NCBI GenBank assembly: GCA_014529385.2 | Contig: CM043946.1 | Coordinates: 14,959,077-15,023,076 of the forward strand | Length of the DNA stretch: 64,000 nucleotides | From: Adiantum capillus-veneris | Lineage: Eukaryota > Streptophyta > Polypodiopsida > Polypodiales > Pteridaceae | Direction: 5' to 3' | Shown here: piece by piece, positions 1-10,866 of the stretch | How positions within the stretch are numbered: the stretch's first letter is position 1 | How the letters are laid out: the number at the start of each line of letters is the position of its first letter | The notes under the pieces: generated by a model | The model's database searches: none | What the model was told of the DNA's origin: nothing | Seen by the model: the letters and a program-made list of their open reading frames with translations, nothing else | Translations under genes and position numbers: made by a program

Positions 1-2460
1 GCACATTCCCAACAAGGCAATTTTTGAGCCCGAGATTGATGAAATGATCGAGACGATCATGGATTCAGAAAGGCTTATCTATGATGATATGAAAAGTGAA
101 GCCGATACGCCATTGTATAATGGAGCACGTATGTCTAGATTGAAAGCACTTCTGGTTCTTCTGAACATGCAGGCAAAGTTTGGATGGAGTGACACTAGCG
201 TCACAACTCTTTTCAGGTGATCTATTATAATTAGTTTACTTTAATAAAACTCTAAATGTATAATGATCTGATAGATTTTTACACGACTGTATCGTATTTT
301 TATGTTGTGTAGATTGCTTAAAGAGCACATACTACCAGCTGACAATGTGATGCCAGATTCCCGAGATGAAGCAAGAAAGATTTTGCGAAACTTGGGGATG
401 GATTACAATTCTATCCACGCTTGTCCTAATGACTGCATTCTTTTCAGAGGGGAATACATAGACATGGAGAAGTGTCCGAAATGTGATTCCGAAAGATATC
501 GAGTAGATCTCCACGCGACAAAAATTCCACAAAAGGTTTTGCGACATTTTCCTCTGCTTCGTCGCATCAAGCATTTCTTCGAATGTAAGTCCATGGCCGC
601 CCTAGCATCATGGCATGAGGAGAATAAATCTTCGGATGGTGTGCTACGAATTCCTGCAGATTGCGTAGCCTGGAAACATATAGATGGAACATGGTAGGAT
701 TTTGCCAGGGAAGCTCAAAATTTGCGCTTAGGCCTGGCTATGGATGGCGTAAATCCATTTGGTCAAAGATCAACATCTTATAGTGAATGGCCTGTTGTCA
801 TCGTCAACTACAACATTCCCCCGTGGTTGACTACGAAGAAGGGGCACCTATGGCTAAGCTTGATTGTGCCAGGGCGATATAAAGTGGGGAATATGGATGT
901 GTATCTTCGTCCACTATTGGAAGAGCTACAACAATTGTGGATTGGCATAATGGTGGTGGATATGATCCGACACAAAGGACGACGGAATGCTTTGATCAGA
1001 GGCATTCTAATGTGGACCATGCATGACTATCCCAGGCTAACAGAATGCTCAGGTGATCTATTGACACTCCTCACTCAGACACTGTAAATCTTGGTTTTTC
1101 CCATAGTTGATCTATTATCATGTGTATACATGCAGGGCTTCAAACAAGCGGATACAGAGCATGTGTCACATGTGGACCTAGACTGAATGCACGTAGGGCG
1201 CCCTCACTGAAGAAGCAAATCTACGAAGGTCATCAAGCGTATCTTCCAGAGAATCATGTGTCACGCGATGGCTTTTTGGGAAGAGAGCCACCAAGGATGT
1301 CTGCACAAGCATGGTTAGAGCAGAAGGAGATGTGAGATGACGGATTGCCTCCAAGGATGAAGAGACTATCTCTATGGTATGAGTTACCATACTGGCCCCG
1401 ACTCATGATCAATCACTTGCTCAATCCAATGAAGAATGTGGGTAATCTACTATGGGACCATCTGACCGGCAAGAAAGATACTTTGGGAGCCAGAGTTGAC
1501 CTTAGAAATGTGGATCGTATGGAGCAATATTGGCCGCAAACAGCGTCTGATGGATCGATATAAACTCCCTAAAGCACCATGGATTTTTACAGGAGCCCAA
1601 GAACGCAAAGTAAAAGAGACCATTCGATCTTTGCGGACCCCACTGGCGTAATGCACTCGCTCCGAACGTGTTTTACTAAAGAAGGAAAGCTTACCGGTTT
1701 GAAGTCACACGATTGGCATAAAATGTGTCAGGTACGTTCATAGTGGACTTTAATATCATTGCATAAAATGTGGACTTTAATATCATTGCTGCACATACTT
1801 TATAGTTTATTTTACCGGTTGCCATTGAGGGATGTTTGTCTCTCGACAGCCGTAACACAATCTACAAACTTGCAAAGCTGGTGCAATGGATCTCACAAAA
1901 GGAGATCAACGAAGACTCCATACCATTCGCCAAACTAAATGCTGCGGAGCTTGTGTGCATGTTTGAGAAACATTTTCCTACTACCATGCTAACCATTCAG
2001 GTGCATCTTCTTGTTCACATAGTTGATGAGGTGGACATAGCTGGCACAGTTCATTCTAGATGGATGTTCTTCTTAGAACGTTTTATGAAAACGCTTAAGG
2101 GATATGTGCGTCAAAAGGCACGTCCGGAGGGTAGCATGGCAGAAGGTTGGTTGGTATCAGAGTCCCTAGTGTACATTGGAGAGTGGCTAGACAGATTTGA
2201 TAAAGCCCAGGACACGCTATGGAGAACCATAGATGATGAGCCCATATCTGGGATTGTCATGTGCAATCTCGGTGTTGAGAAGAAGATGACGGAAGATCTA
2301 GAGGCTAAAATCAACCGATTTTGCATGCTTCACAATCCAGTGATGCAAAAGTGGATTTCACAATATGAGGATGCAAAGCAAGAGCGACAAAGGGCACGAA
2401 TCGAGTGGAGATGGGGAAGACGACCACCGATGCAACATCCGAAGGTTCTGGAGAGCCTAC
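1..2460 (+). pseudogene. TNP2-type CACTA transposase (copy A), first part, with DUF4218 region
   Basis: The pieces are characteristic of En/Spm TNP2 transposases. At 302-697 is the LLKEHILPADNVMP / CPNDCILFRGEY / MEKCPKC segment. At 722-1087 is the conserved block with NYNIPPWLTTKKGH. At 1345-1560 is the ELPYWPRLMINHLLNPM segment. At 1836-2460 is the DUF4218 region with KHFPTTMLTIQVHLLVHIVDE and RWMFFLERFMKTLKGYVR. Introns separate some blocks, for example the TTTTCAGGTGATC splice-like context near 210-310. The gene is broken: TGG-TAG replaces the TGG-TCG of copy B at 695-697, frames shift near 1335 and 1560, and the usual HIF before KNVG is deleted near 1430. It would excise and reinsert CACTA elements; this copy cannot make an intact protein. 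Confidence 0.88.
2456..2460. repeat. left target-site duplication of E1 (CCTAC)
   Basis: CCTAC lies directly before the TGATAGCGGG start of the left LTR and recurs at 12381-12385 directly after the right LTR. Confidence 0.95.
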
Positions 2461-3974
2461 TGATAGCGGGAAAAAGAGCAGTGCAATCGGGTGGCCTCTG
2501 TACTCGTGCACACTCCAGAAACCACGCCTCATGCAAACAAGCAAAGAACAAAACCAGGGGGGCACCACCCTAAATTAAGAGGTTTAGGGACCTCACACAT
2601 AGTGCACATAGGCAAGTGAGACTTCTGGCATTATGATGGCATCAAAACATATGGCAAAACACATAGAAACGAAGCTTAGGGACCTTATGTAGCATATATA
2701 TACACAAGACATCAGCTTAACAATACAACGGCATTTGATCATACATAACAAGGATATAGAGAAGCAAGCGAAGGATGGCATAATCCCTTGTCAAAAACAA
2801 TCAACCCGGCAAGTAGGTATGATCCTACTAGCAACACATCAATACCTTAGAGAATGATGGCGAGGATGGTGGCCATGGAGCATGAGAGAAGACTCCTTAT
2901 TTAGGTTTTAGGGCTAGTAATGTAGCATACTAGAGAGAGAGAGAGAGAGGGAGAGAGAGTAGAGCTCCATCCATAGCTCCTCGATGTGAGCAATTCCGTC
3001 ATAGCTTCATTGCTTGGTGAAGTGGGTGAAGTGTTGGTTTTGAGTGAGAGAAGGCCTCCTTATATAGGTTTCTGAGAGGGTTTAGGATTAGGGATAAACA
3101 TGCTTAAATCTGTTGATTGGGGTTACTTTTTGCTTAGGGTGGTCAACAGATTGAGGTCACCTGATATGTCACCATCAAGATATTCTCTAGAGTGATGTGA
3201 GAGGGGAGGGTAAATGCTTATTTTTCTGATTGTGACACATGGGGATAAGGCCTTGACCAGCATTTAAGAGTAGGTAAGGTGGCTATTGAAACTGGAGGTT
3301 CTGCACATGTCAGGGGGGGACCTGCTGGGTCCTCCTGAATATCAAATTCTCAAAAAATCCTCAACCATGGCTTCTTTTGACATTTGTTCTTTGAAAAAAT
3401 CAGCATGTCTCTTTTCAACTCAAAAGTCTTTATCCCTGTTGACTCACCTTTACCATAAGATTTTCCCCTTTTCTCCTCCTGTAACTGCATTGTTGATGCC
3501 CAATCACTGCTTCTAGTAACAATGAACTGTTACCTATCAAATACTTATGGTGTAGTAAAAAATATTTACCATGGGTAAAAAAAGTTACTGTAGGTAAAAA
3601 GTGATTTGTATTTACCATGTAGGTGAAAAATATTTATTGTAGGTAAAAAATATCTACTGTGGTAAAAAATATTTAATGTCGGTAAAAAAGTGAAAACGGA
3701 GTATGCTGTGCTGTGAGTCCACACGAACATCCTCGTGTAAATTTCATTAGAAATTCACACCTAGAATGGGCTATTCTGTAAGATATAGGTTGTAGGCATG
3801 CATAAGAGCTCGTTCCCACGTATCTTCTGTCCATGGCACTTTTTACTCTTTGGTGCTTGTGAAGTAGATTTTTCTTCTCTTTCGAGATCCCTTGGACTAG
3901 AGTATCCTCATCTCCCCAACAACTGACTGTGCCTTTATTGCATCTTCAGAAGGGGTCCTAAAAACCATGCATCA
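2461..3974 (-). repeat. E1 3' LTR
   Basis: Near-identical to 10867-12380 and the same length (1514 bp). It contains a GA-rich run near 2931-2960 and a TATA box on the - strand at about 3058-3067 (CTATATAAGG read on that strand). ORFs within it (2593-2781, 3286-3516) recur in the other LTR only because the LTR is duplicated; I see no protein family. Confidence 0.95.
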
Positions 3975-4000
3975 TATAGCCCTCCCCCTTAAGCTAGAGG
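3975..4000 (-). promoter_or_regulatory. E1 polypurine tract
   Basis: Read on the - strand the bases next to the 3' LTR are AAGGGGGAGGGCTA, a purine run typical of the plus-strand primer of LTR elements. An equivalent run (AAAAGGGGAGGGCTAA) adjoins the E4 LTR at 58348. Confidence 0.8.
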
Positions 4001-4291
4001 TATTTGATGCCTCTAGCTGTAGGTTGTGCTACAATAGGGTTCTCTTGAATACTTACCCACCTGGTACCAATTGAATTTGCCATGTGACTGCTTTCTTGGC
4101 TGATGCACCCTGTTTAGTCCTTTCTGATGAATAATTGTATCCATCCATGACTAACAACTGGTCTCCTAGACCCTTGAAAGCCATACCCCATCCATTGTCA
4201 ATATCCGCTTTCACTCGTAGCATTCTCTTTTTTTCTTCTCTTTTTTTAAATTTTTTTTTTTTTTAATACGACTATGTACATGATTGTTACC

Positions 4292-7200
4292 TTAGTTGGA
4301 GCTCGAATATGATGAGCTCTCCTCTGAACCATCCTTAGCATTGATTTCACCAGCATATGGCTGTGAAAGACGACATTGGTAGGCCTTCAATCGCCAACCA
4401 TTTATCGGGGTCTGATGTACCTTACCATCTAGGTCACTTAGTTGGTAACTACCATTTGAGAACCTCTGTATCACTACAAAAGGGCCTTCCCACTTAAGCA
4501 AGAACTTACCATCCTTCCTACGATCAAAGCGATTGTCGTATTTGAGCACTAAAGAACCTTCCTTGATACCTTTCTTGACAAGGTTGCGATTGAACTTCTT
4601 TCGTTTCTTCTCTGCCTGGGCTGCATAGTACTTCACTGCTGACTCTCGATCTAGCCCTAACCTCTCCAAATCGATGATTCTTCCTTCCACCTGCTTCTCT
4701 TTACTATCCTCTTGATGTGCTTTTAGAACTTGGAGGCTCGCTAGCTCCACTTCTATAGGCAATAGTGCCTCTTGCCCGTAAACCAAGTGAAAAGGTGTAT
4801 ACCCCAAGGATGTTTTAAAGGATGTTCTGTAGGCCCAAAGTGCTGCATCTAGGTGTTTGTCCCATGCCTTAGGATGTAAATGCACTTGCTTAGTGATGAT
4901 TTTATATATAAGACCATTTACCTTTTCCACAAGACCATTGCACTGAGGGTAGTATGGTGTAGAGTGCCTGCGCTTGATTTTTAACTTGCTCATCAATTGC
5001 CCGACTAAATCAGCTCGAAATCCCGGTCCCCTATCCGAGAGAATCTCCAAAGGTGTGCCAAAACGGCAACAAATGCATTCAAAAATGAAATCACTCACGT
5101 CCTTGGCTGTGATGCGCTTTGTGGGACGAGCTTCTGCCCATCTCGTCATGTACTCCACCCCCATAATGATGTATTCCTTCCCTGATTTAGTGCAAGGTAG
5201 TGGCCCTATTGCATCTATCCCCCAGTTTTCAAATGGCCCATAGGTTTTGATTGGATGCTGATTTTCATGGGTAAGACGCCTTGGTCCAGCTTTTTGGCAA
5301 ACCTCACATGTGCGGCACCAATGTTGTACATCTCGATGGAGGCTTGGCCACGTGAACTCTGCTTGTAAAATCTTTCTGCTAGTAATCTCTTGTGCAAAGT
5401 GGCCACCACACACACCTTCATGACAACTAAACAAAATATCCTTTATCTCTTGGGATGCAGGAACTCTCCTTAAGACAGCATCTTTCCCTCTACAATACAA
5501 GTCCTCATTCACTAAGCTATAGCTGGTAGCCTTTTTTGCCAACCACCTACGTTCACTTTTACTCATACCAGAGGGTGCTTCACAATGCTCAAGAAAGTAA
5601 AGTAAATCATGCAGCTCCTCCTTTCCCTGGTATAAAGGACTTTTCACAAGGATAGCACCTACTATGAGAGTTTGTAGTTCTTCACCTGCTAAGGCATCTG
5701 CTTCTCGATTTTGATCTCTAGGTACAAAAAGCACTCGAACTTCTTTAAAACCCTTCAACAAGGCCTTTGCTTCCCTCATCTTAATAGACAATTTGTCATT
5801 TTTACAGGCCCATACACCAACCATTTGCTTAACAATCAACATGGAGTCACCAAAAACATTTAGCTTTGTGATGCCCTAAGAAAGACAACATTGCAACCCT
5901 AAAACAAGGGCATGGTACTCTGCTTCATTGTTAGAATGAACCTCTTTTAGATGAAACCCTTTTGCAAAGATCTTCTCCTTCTCTGGACCTAATATTACTA
6001 TGCCTGCTGATGCCTTGTCTTTGGTCCTCTTGTAAGCCCCATCAAAATATAGACTGTGTGCTCCCAGTAGAACTTCAGGCTCCGGGATAGGCGGTACCTT
6101 ACTAGGTGCCTCTTTCTTGGCCTTCTCATAACACCTTTGTGTGAGGACATCTGCCAAACAAGCACGGGTGGAATCCTCTACTTGTAGTGTGTAGTCAAAC
6201 TCTTGAAGCTGCACCACCCACTTTTGCTATTCTTTGAGACAATTCCATGTGTTGTAGGGCATATGGAAAAACTTCCTCAGTTGTGATCACCACAAATTGT
6301 CTCGGAAGTAAGTAAGCCCGAAACTTCTCCACTGCAAACTTAAGAGCTAGCACCAATTGCTCAGTTGCGCTGAAACCCTTTTCAGCAGCTGTCATCACTC
6401 TACTAGAGAAGTAGACTGGTCTCATGAGAGATGTCTTTGGGTCTTTTTGCATCAAGACAGCTCCTAGAGCTTCTGGACCTACACTAGGATTTACATAGAA
6501 TAATTCACCCCATGTGGGTTGTAGGACGACAGGCAATGAGATCAAAATGGTTTTAACTTCTTGAAAGCACCTTTCACCCTCCTCACTCCATGTCAATGTA
6601 GTGTGTTTAGTGAGCTGCTGCAAAGGATAGATTGCCTTAGAAAGGAGATGTATGAATCGTCCCATGTAGCGAACCTTTTGAATGAAGGAGACTAGTTGCT
6701 TCACGTTTGAAGGAGTAGGTAAAGCTAACAATGTCTTTACCTTTTCAGGGTCGGCCTCAATACCATCTTGAGACACAACATGGCCTAGTAGAGTGACCTT
6801 GCTCTCACCTATGTGGCACTTGTCTTTATTCAATTGCCCACCCAATTGGGCCAAACGGGTGAAACCTTCATCAACCTTGGACAGATGTACTTCCCTAGAG
6901 TTGTAAATGCAAAAATCATCAATGAAGACTCGTATGGACTTACCAAAGTAAGGTTGAAACACCAAGTTCATAAACCTCTGGAAAGTAGCTGGGGCATTAG
7001 TTAAACCAAAAGGCATAACTCTATAAGCAAAACACCCCCAAGGTGTTATGAAGGTAGTCTTTCTCTGGTCTTCATCTGCAATTCTGATTTGGAAGTAGCC
7101 TGAGTACCCATCACACACTGTGTACCTTTCATGACTAGCCACTTCATTTAGTATTTCATCCTGAAAAGGCAAAGAAAAATGGTCCCTTTTTGTGGCCGCG

Positions 7201-8613
7201 TTTAGAGGCTTGTAATCCACACATACCCTCCACTTCCCATTTTTCTTTGGTGCTACCACAACTGGAGACACCCACTCAGAATCTTCCACTGGGTAGATAA
7301 ATCCTGCCTTGAGTAATCTTTTTACTTCTTTTAAGAGTGCATCTTGTTGCACTAGCCCTAATCTCCTTAGCCTTTGCACCACTGGTTTGGCACCTTCCTT
7401 TAATTGGATATGGTGTTGGGTTACCGTCACTCCTTTAATGTGCTCATAATCAGTTATAAAGAGGCCAGCATGCTTCTTTAGTACCTGCAAATAGGGTTCT
7501 CTCTCTTCTTCTAGTAGGTCCTTAGCTAGCATCTCCTCTAAGCCTGTGGCTTCTTCCTTGTTTAGAGAGTCTTGACCACCTTCTCCTTCTGGGTTTCGTA
7601 GTATTATACCCATGACTTCCAAAGAGCTAGCATCCTCCTCAGATGACTCATCCTCAGATGAAGAGTAGCTGCTTGTGCTCCATTCATCCATAGAAGTCTC
7701 CATCTCTAGGTCTTGTTGTCTACCCTGCTTCATGTCATACACAATTTTTTGTTGCTTGCCACCTCCCTTATGATTTGGTCGCAACTCAAGGGAACCTGTC
7801 TCCCAATCTTGCCTAGCTTTCATAGCCATAAGCCAAGGTCTTCCAAGGATTAGCGGATAGCCCTCCCCCTTAGTTGGGATCACATAAGAATCAATTGAGA
7901 TTGCCACACCAAAAGCTGAAACCTTCACTCCATTAACCTTTCCCACACAAGCCACCCTTACATTATTTGCCATCTTAGCTTGTAAGGAAGTTTGCTCGTT
8001 TACTTCCAAACCCAACCTGTGCATTAATTTCTCTGTCATAACACAAATCTCGGCTCCACCATCTACGTACACATTGGAGACTCCCTGACTCTTAATCTCT
8101 GCATCAATGACTGGCACGATATCCTTCATGCCTCTTGCACTAATAGACCCAACTGACTTTGCCTTAGCCCTCCTGGTGCTGACCATCTTAGACCAGGTTC
8201 TACGCATCTTTGGGGAAAGGTGGAGAAGTTGCTGCCATGAAATCTTTGGTCCTTGCTTACTCACATCTGCTACCAGGTCGTAAAGGTATGGATCCTACCC
8301 CAAGTGGAAAGTCTTCTACTCCTATGTGCCTCCTTGACCTACTCTTCCTTTTCTTGTCTCCTATCACTTGGGAGGAACCCTCATTCCCTTTATTCGTCTC
8401 TGAAGCTTCCATTTCATCAGTTCTTTGTCTCCTAACTCTCTTTATTGGCATGGCAACAGCTTCCTCCATTTTTTCTTTCCCTTTATCCTTACTATTGTCA
8501 AGACTTATGACTGAGACAGCCCTGTCCTCCCCTCCCGATGGTAGTGGAGGGATCTCTGCTGGTGCTTGTGGTGGTGGAGGAGGGGGTCTCAATATTTGGA
8601 TTGGTGGAGCCAC
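4292..8613 (-). pseudogene. pol: E1 pol: protease, reverse transcriptase, RNase H, archaeal-type RNase H, integrase
   Basis: Read on the - strand. A proline-rich linker (8613-8257) is followed by protease with VYVDGGAEICVM near 8070. Reverse transcriptase follows (about 7320-6750), with KNGKWRVCVDYKPLN, MPFGLTNAPATFQR and the VFIDDF active site (YxDD variant). Then come RNase H (about 6600-6300) and a second RNase H (6100-5700) with LYFDGAYKR and NNEAEYHAL. Integrase follows, with the zinc-binding C..C pair WCRTCEVC near 5310 and the D,D,E core (DAIGP; DRGPGF; NGLVEK). Breaks: a frame change near 8260, one near 6200-6217, and an in-frame stop near 5878 inside the second RNase H. It replicates and integrates the element; this copy is defective but the domain order is complete. 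Confidence 0.93.
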
Positions 8614-8658
8614 GTGTGCATTTTGTCCATTTAGTGGCCTAGCTCGAGGAGGAGTGAC

Positions 8659-9489
8659 TTACTGGCGAGGAGGCCGTCTTTGATTACCATTTCCTTGATA
8701 GCGTCGTGGATGGGGGCAATAATACATGCCGTGACCTACCTCTCCACAGTTGTAGCAAATGTACTCGCGTGCTTGCCTTTGTCCTTCTTGTCTATTTTGT
8801 TCATTTCGTGGCTGGGGAGCCCTTACACCTTGAACCAGATTGATGGACAGGCTCTCTAGTTGATTGGTGATTTGTTGAAGTAATTCTTGTTGAGAGGACT
8901 CTTGGTCTGTTGCTCTTGTCCCTGCTACTACCCTTGCCGTAGGTTGAGCTAGCGGTGGAGGCTCCATTCCCCCTTGTAGTTGAGCTTGGAATTTTAACTT
9001 CCTATCCTTCTCCCTTGCATAAGTCATAGCTTTATCAAAGGTATCTGGGAATTTACCTTTTACCTTTTCTCAAAGGATGGGGTAAAGCCCTGCTAGGAAA
9101 GAGTCCTTCTTTAGGCATTCTGGCGCCCTTTCTCCTTCACCTAGTGATGTACACCATTTCTCCCACAAGCTGGAAAACTTTCCTTCATAGCTTCTATAGT
9201 CATTGGGTGATGTTTGGCGTAGCTCTAAGAGCTGTCTCCATATCTCCTCTGGAGGCTCATGGTGGCGAAATTCTTCGATGAAGGCCATCTTTAAGGACTC
9301 CCAGTCTCTTCTTTCTTCAGGTGCCAAAGTTTGATACCATAATTTTGCACCTTCCCTCAAGACCAAAGGAAAGGCCTTTAACTTAGTAGCTTCGTCATCC
9401 CTTCCCGATACCAGAAAGGCCATTTCCAAATTATCCAAAAAGTCTGGAGCAACATCCCCAGGCTTACCATAAAAATTAGAGAAGGCCAT
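8659..9489 (-). pseudogene. gag: E1 gag (capsid and CCHC zinc knuckle)
   Basis: The start is the ATG at 9489 (MAFSNFYGKPGDV), not the upstream in-frame ATG at 9507, because the E4 gag begins at the equivalent residue (MASVAFPTFKGKKG). The retrotrans-gag capsid region spans roughly residues 10-145 (LWYQTLAPEERRDWESLK, FRHHEPPEEIWRQLLELRQ). A TGA interrupts it near 9067 where E4 keeps coding (LLKEKVKGRFP). The C-terminal zinc knuckle CYNCGEVGHGMYYC fits CX2CX4HX4C near 8750. It would form the virus-like particle and bind RNA. The single stop makes this copy defective. Confidence 0.88.
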
Positions 9490-9580
9490 AAGTGAGAGAG
9501 TAAACAATTACACAAACAGCTCCAATTTATTTTAAAATAGAGTATGGTAATTACAATTTGGAGCTTTAGCACAACTTAGC

Positions 9581-9805
9581 TCAAAATAGGATGAAGATCG
9601 ACACATCAAAGGAATGGTAATAGTCTAGTAAGGGTAGAATGACAGGATGAGGAGAGCGCAAGATTTCCCCAAGTCTCTCGGCTCCAAACAACAGGGCTAT
9701 TCTTTGCTGATAAAAGATTTTTCTATCAATACAAATATTCACACCGATATGACGCACAAAATGGAAAGGAAACATGCGGGGATCATCATTCTCATTATTG
9801 GCATC
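9581..9805 (-). CDS. conserved leader small protein upstream of E1 gag
   Basis: A 74-residue ORF ending about 75 nt before gag; I chose the ATG at 9805 (MDANNEN). I recognise no named family. About 55 residues align with two ORFs in the E2 LTR (27937-28155 and 28152-28364) and one upstream of E4 gag (63719-63937). Shared features are a basic residue then an aromatic and Gln (K.FYQQRI), LFG..RL, an S..P.ILP block and a hydrophobic C-terminal strand (SFDVSIFILF). Conservation between elements with quite different pol genes implies a selected protein, but the role is unknown. Confidence 0.6.
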   Translation of the reverse strand, partial: DANNENDDPRMFPFHFVRHIGVNICIDRKIFYQQRIALLFGAERLGEILRSPHPVILPLLDYYHSFDVSIFILF

Positions 9806-9824
9806 CATACTTACACACAAGAGC

Positions 9825-10087
9825 CTAGCTTAGTTGCACCACCTTGGGACCAATGAGCCTGATCAGCCATAGAAGGTTAGCACCTCGGATCACTTCGACT
9901 CTTCCTGATGCATCTGTGAAGACGTAAGGCGTGATGGCAACACTTTGTACAATGGTGAGCCTTTTAGCAAGCAACAATTGGATGCTATTACCATAATCAG
10001 CATGACGAATGAAAGTGACACCATTAATGTGCAGCACATCATCAACTAAGATAGTTTCCTTAGATTGTGATAACTTCTTGAAAAATT
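9825..10087 (-). other. E1 leader open frame, no ATG (possible spliced exon)
   Basis: On the - strand this frame is open from a TAA near 10086 to a TAG at 9825, just upstream of the conserved leader ORF. It has no ATG; a GTG near 10037 is the first alternative start. The translation includes SIQLLLAKRLTIVQSV and ASGRVEVIRGANLLWL, is compositionally protein-like, and matches no family I know. A TTTTTCAAG context at its upstream edge could be a weak splice acceptor. The coding call is tentative. Confidence 0.3.
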
Positions 10088-10396
10088 AGCAGCAAAGGTA
10101 GGGTAGGGAGGCTTTTCACCCGGTCTCCAAAGCACTTTGGACAATATCCAAAGTGATCTTCATGCGGACAGGAGGTTGTCTTGGGATTGGTGGTGTTTGG
10201 ATTCACAAAGTGCACTGGGAGCACTCGCAGACAGGGGGCAATCTTGTAGGCAAGCCTTCGCCTCTTTGCTTCAGGAGGATTTAGGGGTGAGAGTCATGGT
10301 TGCAAGTTGGAGGTTGAAGTTGGTTGCTCACTAGCCTTTTTCTTGCCTGTAGTGGTCATGTAATCCCTTATTAATGAGATTAAGCCAAATGTTACC

Positions 10397-10588
10397 TTAC
10401 GCTTGAGCACGTGCTGCGGCCTTGGGCCACTTAGGTGTAGAGGTGATCTTCCTCCTCTTAGTCAGCTCCTCAGGAAAGAGAGGTCTTGTGATGCTTTCTC
10501 TTCCCTTAATGTGTGTCACAGTACCTTCGTGTATGTTGATGTAGAATATTTCAAGCTCGTGTGCGTTGGAGGTTTCTGGAGTACTCAT
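10397..10588 (-). CDS. E1 leader small ORF, unknown
   Basis: A 63-codon ORF starting at the ATG at 10588 (MSTPETSN), in the leader between LTR and gag, with ELEIFYINIHEGTVTHIKG and a basic C-terminus. It matches no known domain. Between it and the next leader frame are only minimal ORFs of about 8-21 codons. Confidence 0.35.
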   Translation of the reverse strand: MSTPETSNAHELEIFYINIHEGTVTHIKGRESITRPLFPEELTKRRKITSTPKWPKAAARAQA

Positions 10589-10608
10589 AGGTTGAGAGGA
10601 GAGGTATA

Positions 10609-10794
10609 TCAAGCTCTTCTTCTCACTCTCCTTCGTTGGCGACGATCACGAACAAGGCATGTAGAAGAACTTACTTCTTGAATTTCAATGACACTGCAAC
10701 CTGGTAACAAGACCTCGATGAAAGCTTTTAAGGCCTCTAAAGCCTCCTCCTCTTCTTTTCTCCAATTTGCAAACTCCTCACGCCATTCGTCCAT
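10609..10794 (-). CDS. E1 leader small ORF, charged helix
   Basis: A 61-codon ORF and the first sizeable ATG in the leader (10794), about 70 nt after the 5' LTR. It begins MDEWREEFANWRKEEEEALE, a strongly charged probable helix, and ends in an arginine-rich stretch. The family is unrecognised. Its place as the first ORF on the genomic RNA means it would influence translation of everything downstream. Confidence 0.35.
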   Translation of the reverse strand: MDEWREEFANWRKEEEEALEALKAFIEVLLPGCSVIEIQEVSSSTCLVRDRRQRRRVRRRA

Positions 10795-10845
10795 GTTGTA
10801 GATTGCACATCTTCATTGCTTGTGGACTGAAGGTTTGTGTAGCCC

Positions 10846-10866
10846 TCCTCTGTGGGGGCACCAAAA
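10846..10866 (-). promoter_or_regulatory. E1 primer binding site
   Basis: Directly inside the 5' LTR the - strand reads TTTTGGTGCCCCCACAGAGG, so the TGG that pairs with a tRNA CCA end follows a short spacer. I cannot name the tRNA from memory. Confidence 0.55.

Noticed and set aside
2593-3516. Pairs of ORFs repeated at 10999-11922
   Set aside because: They are identical only because the LTR is duplicated; no family resemblance or expression signal.
6813-8683. + strand ORFs opposite E1 pol (6813-7004, 8210-8683)
   Set aside because: Antisense shadows of the pol linker and reverse transcriptase frame.
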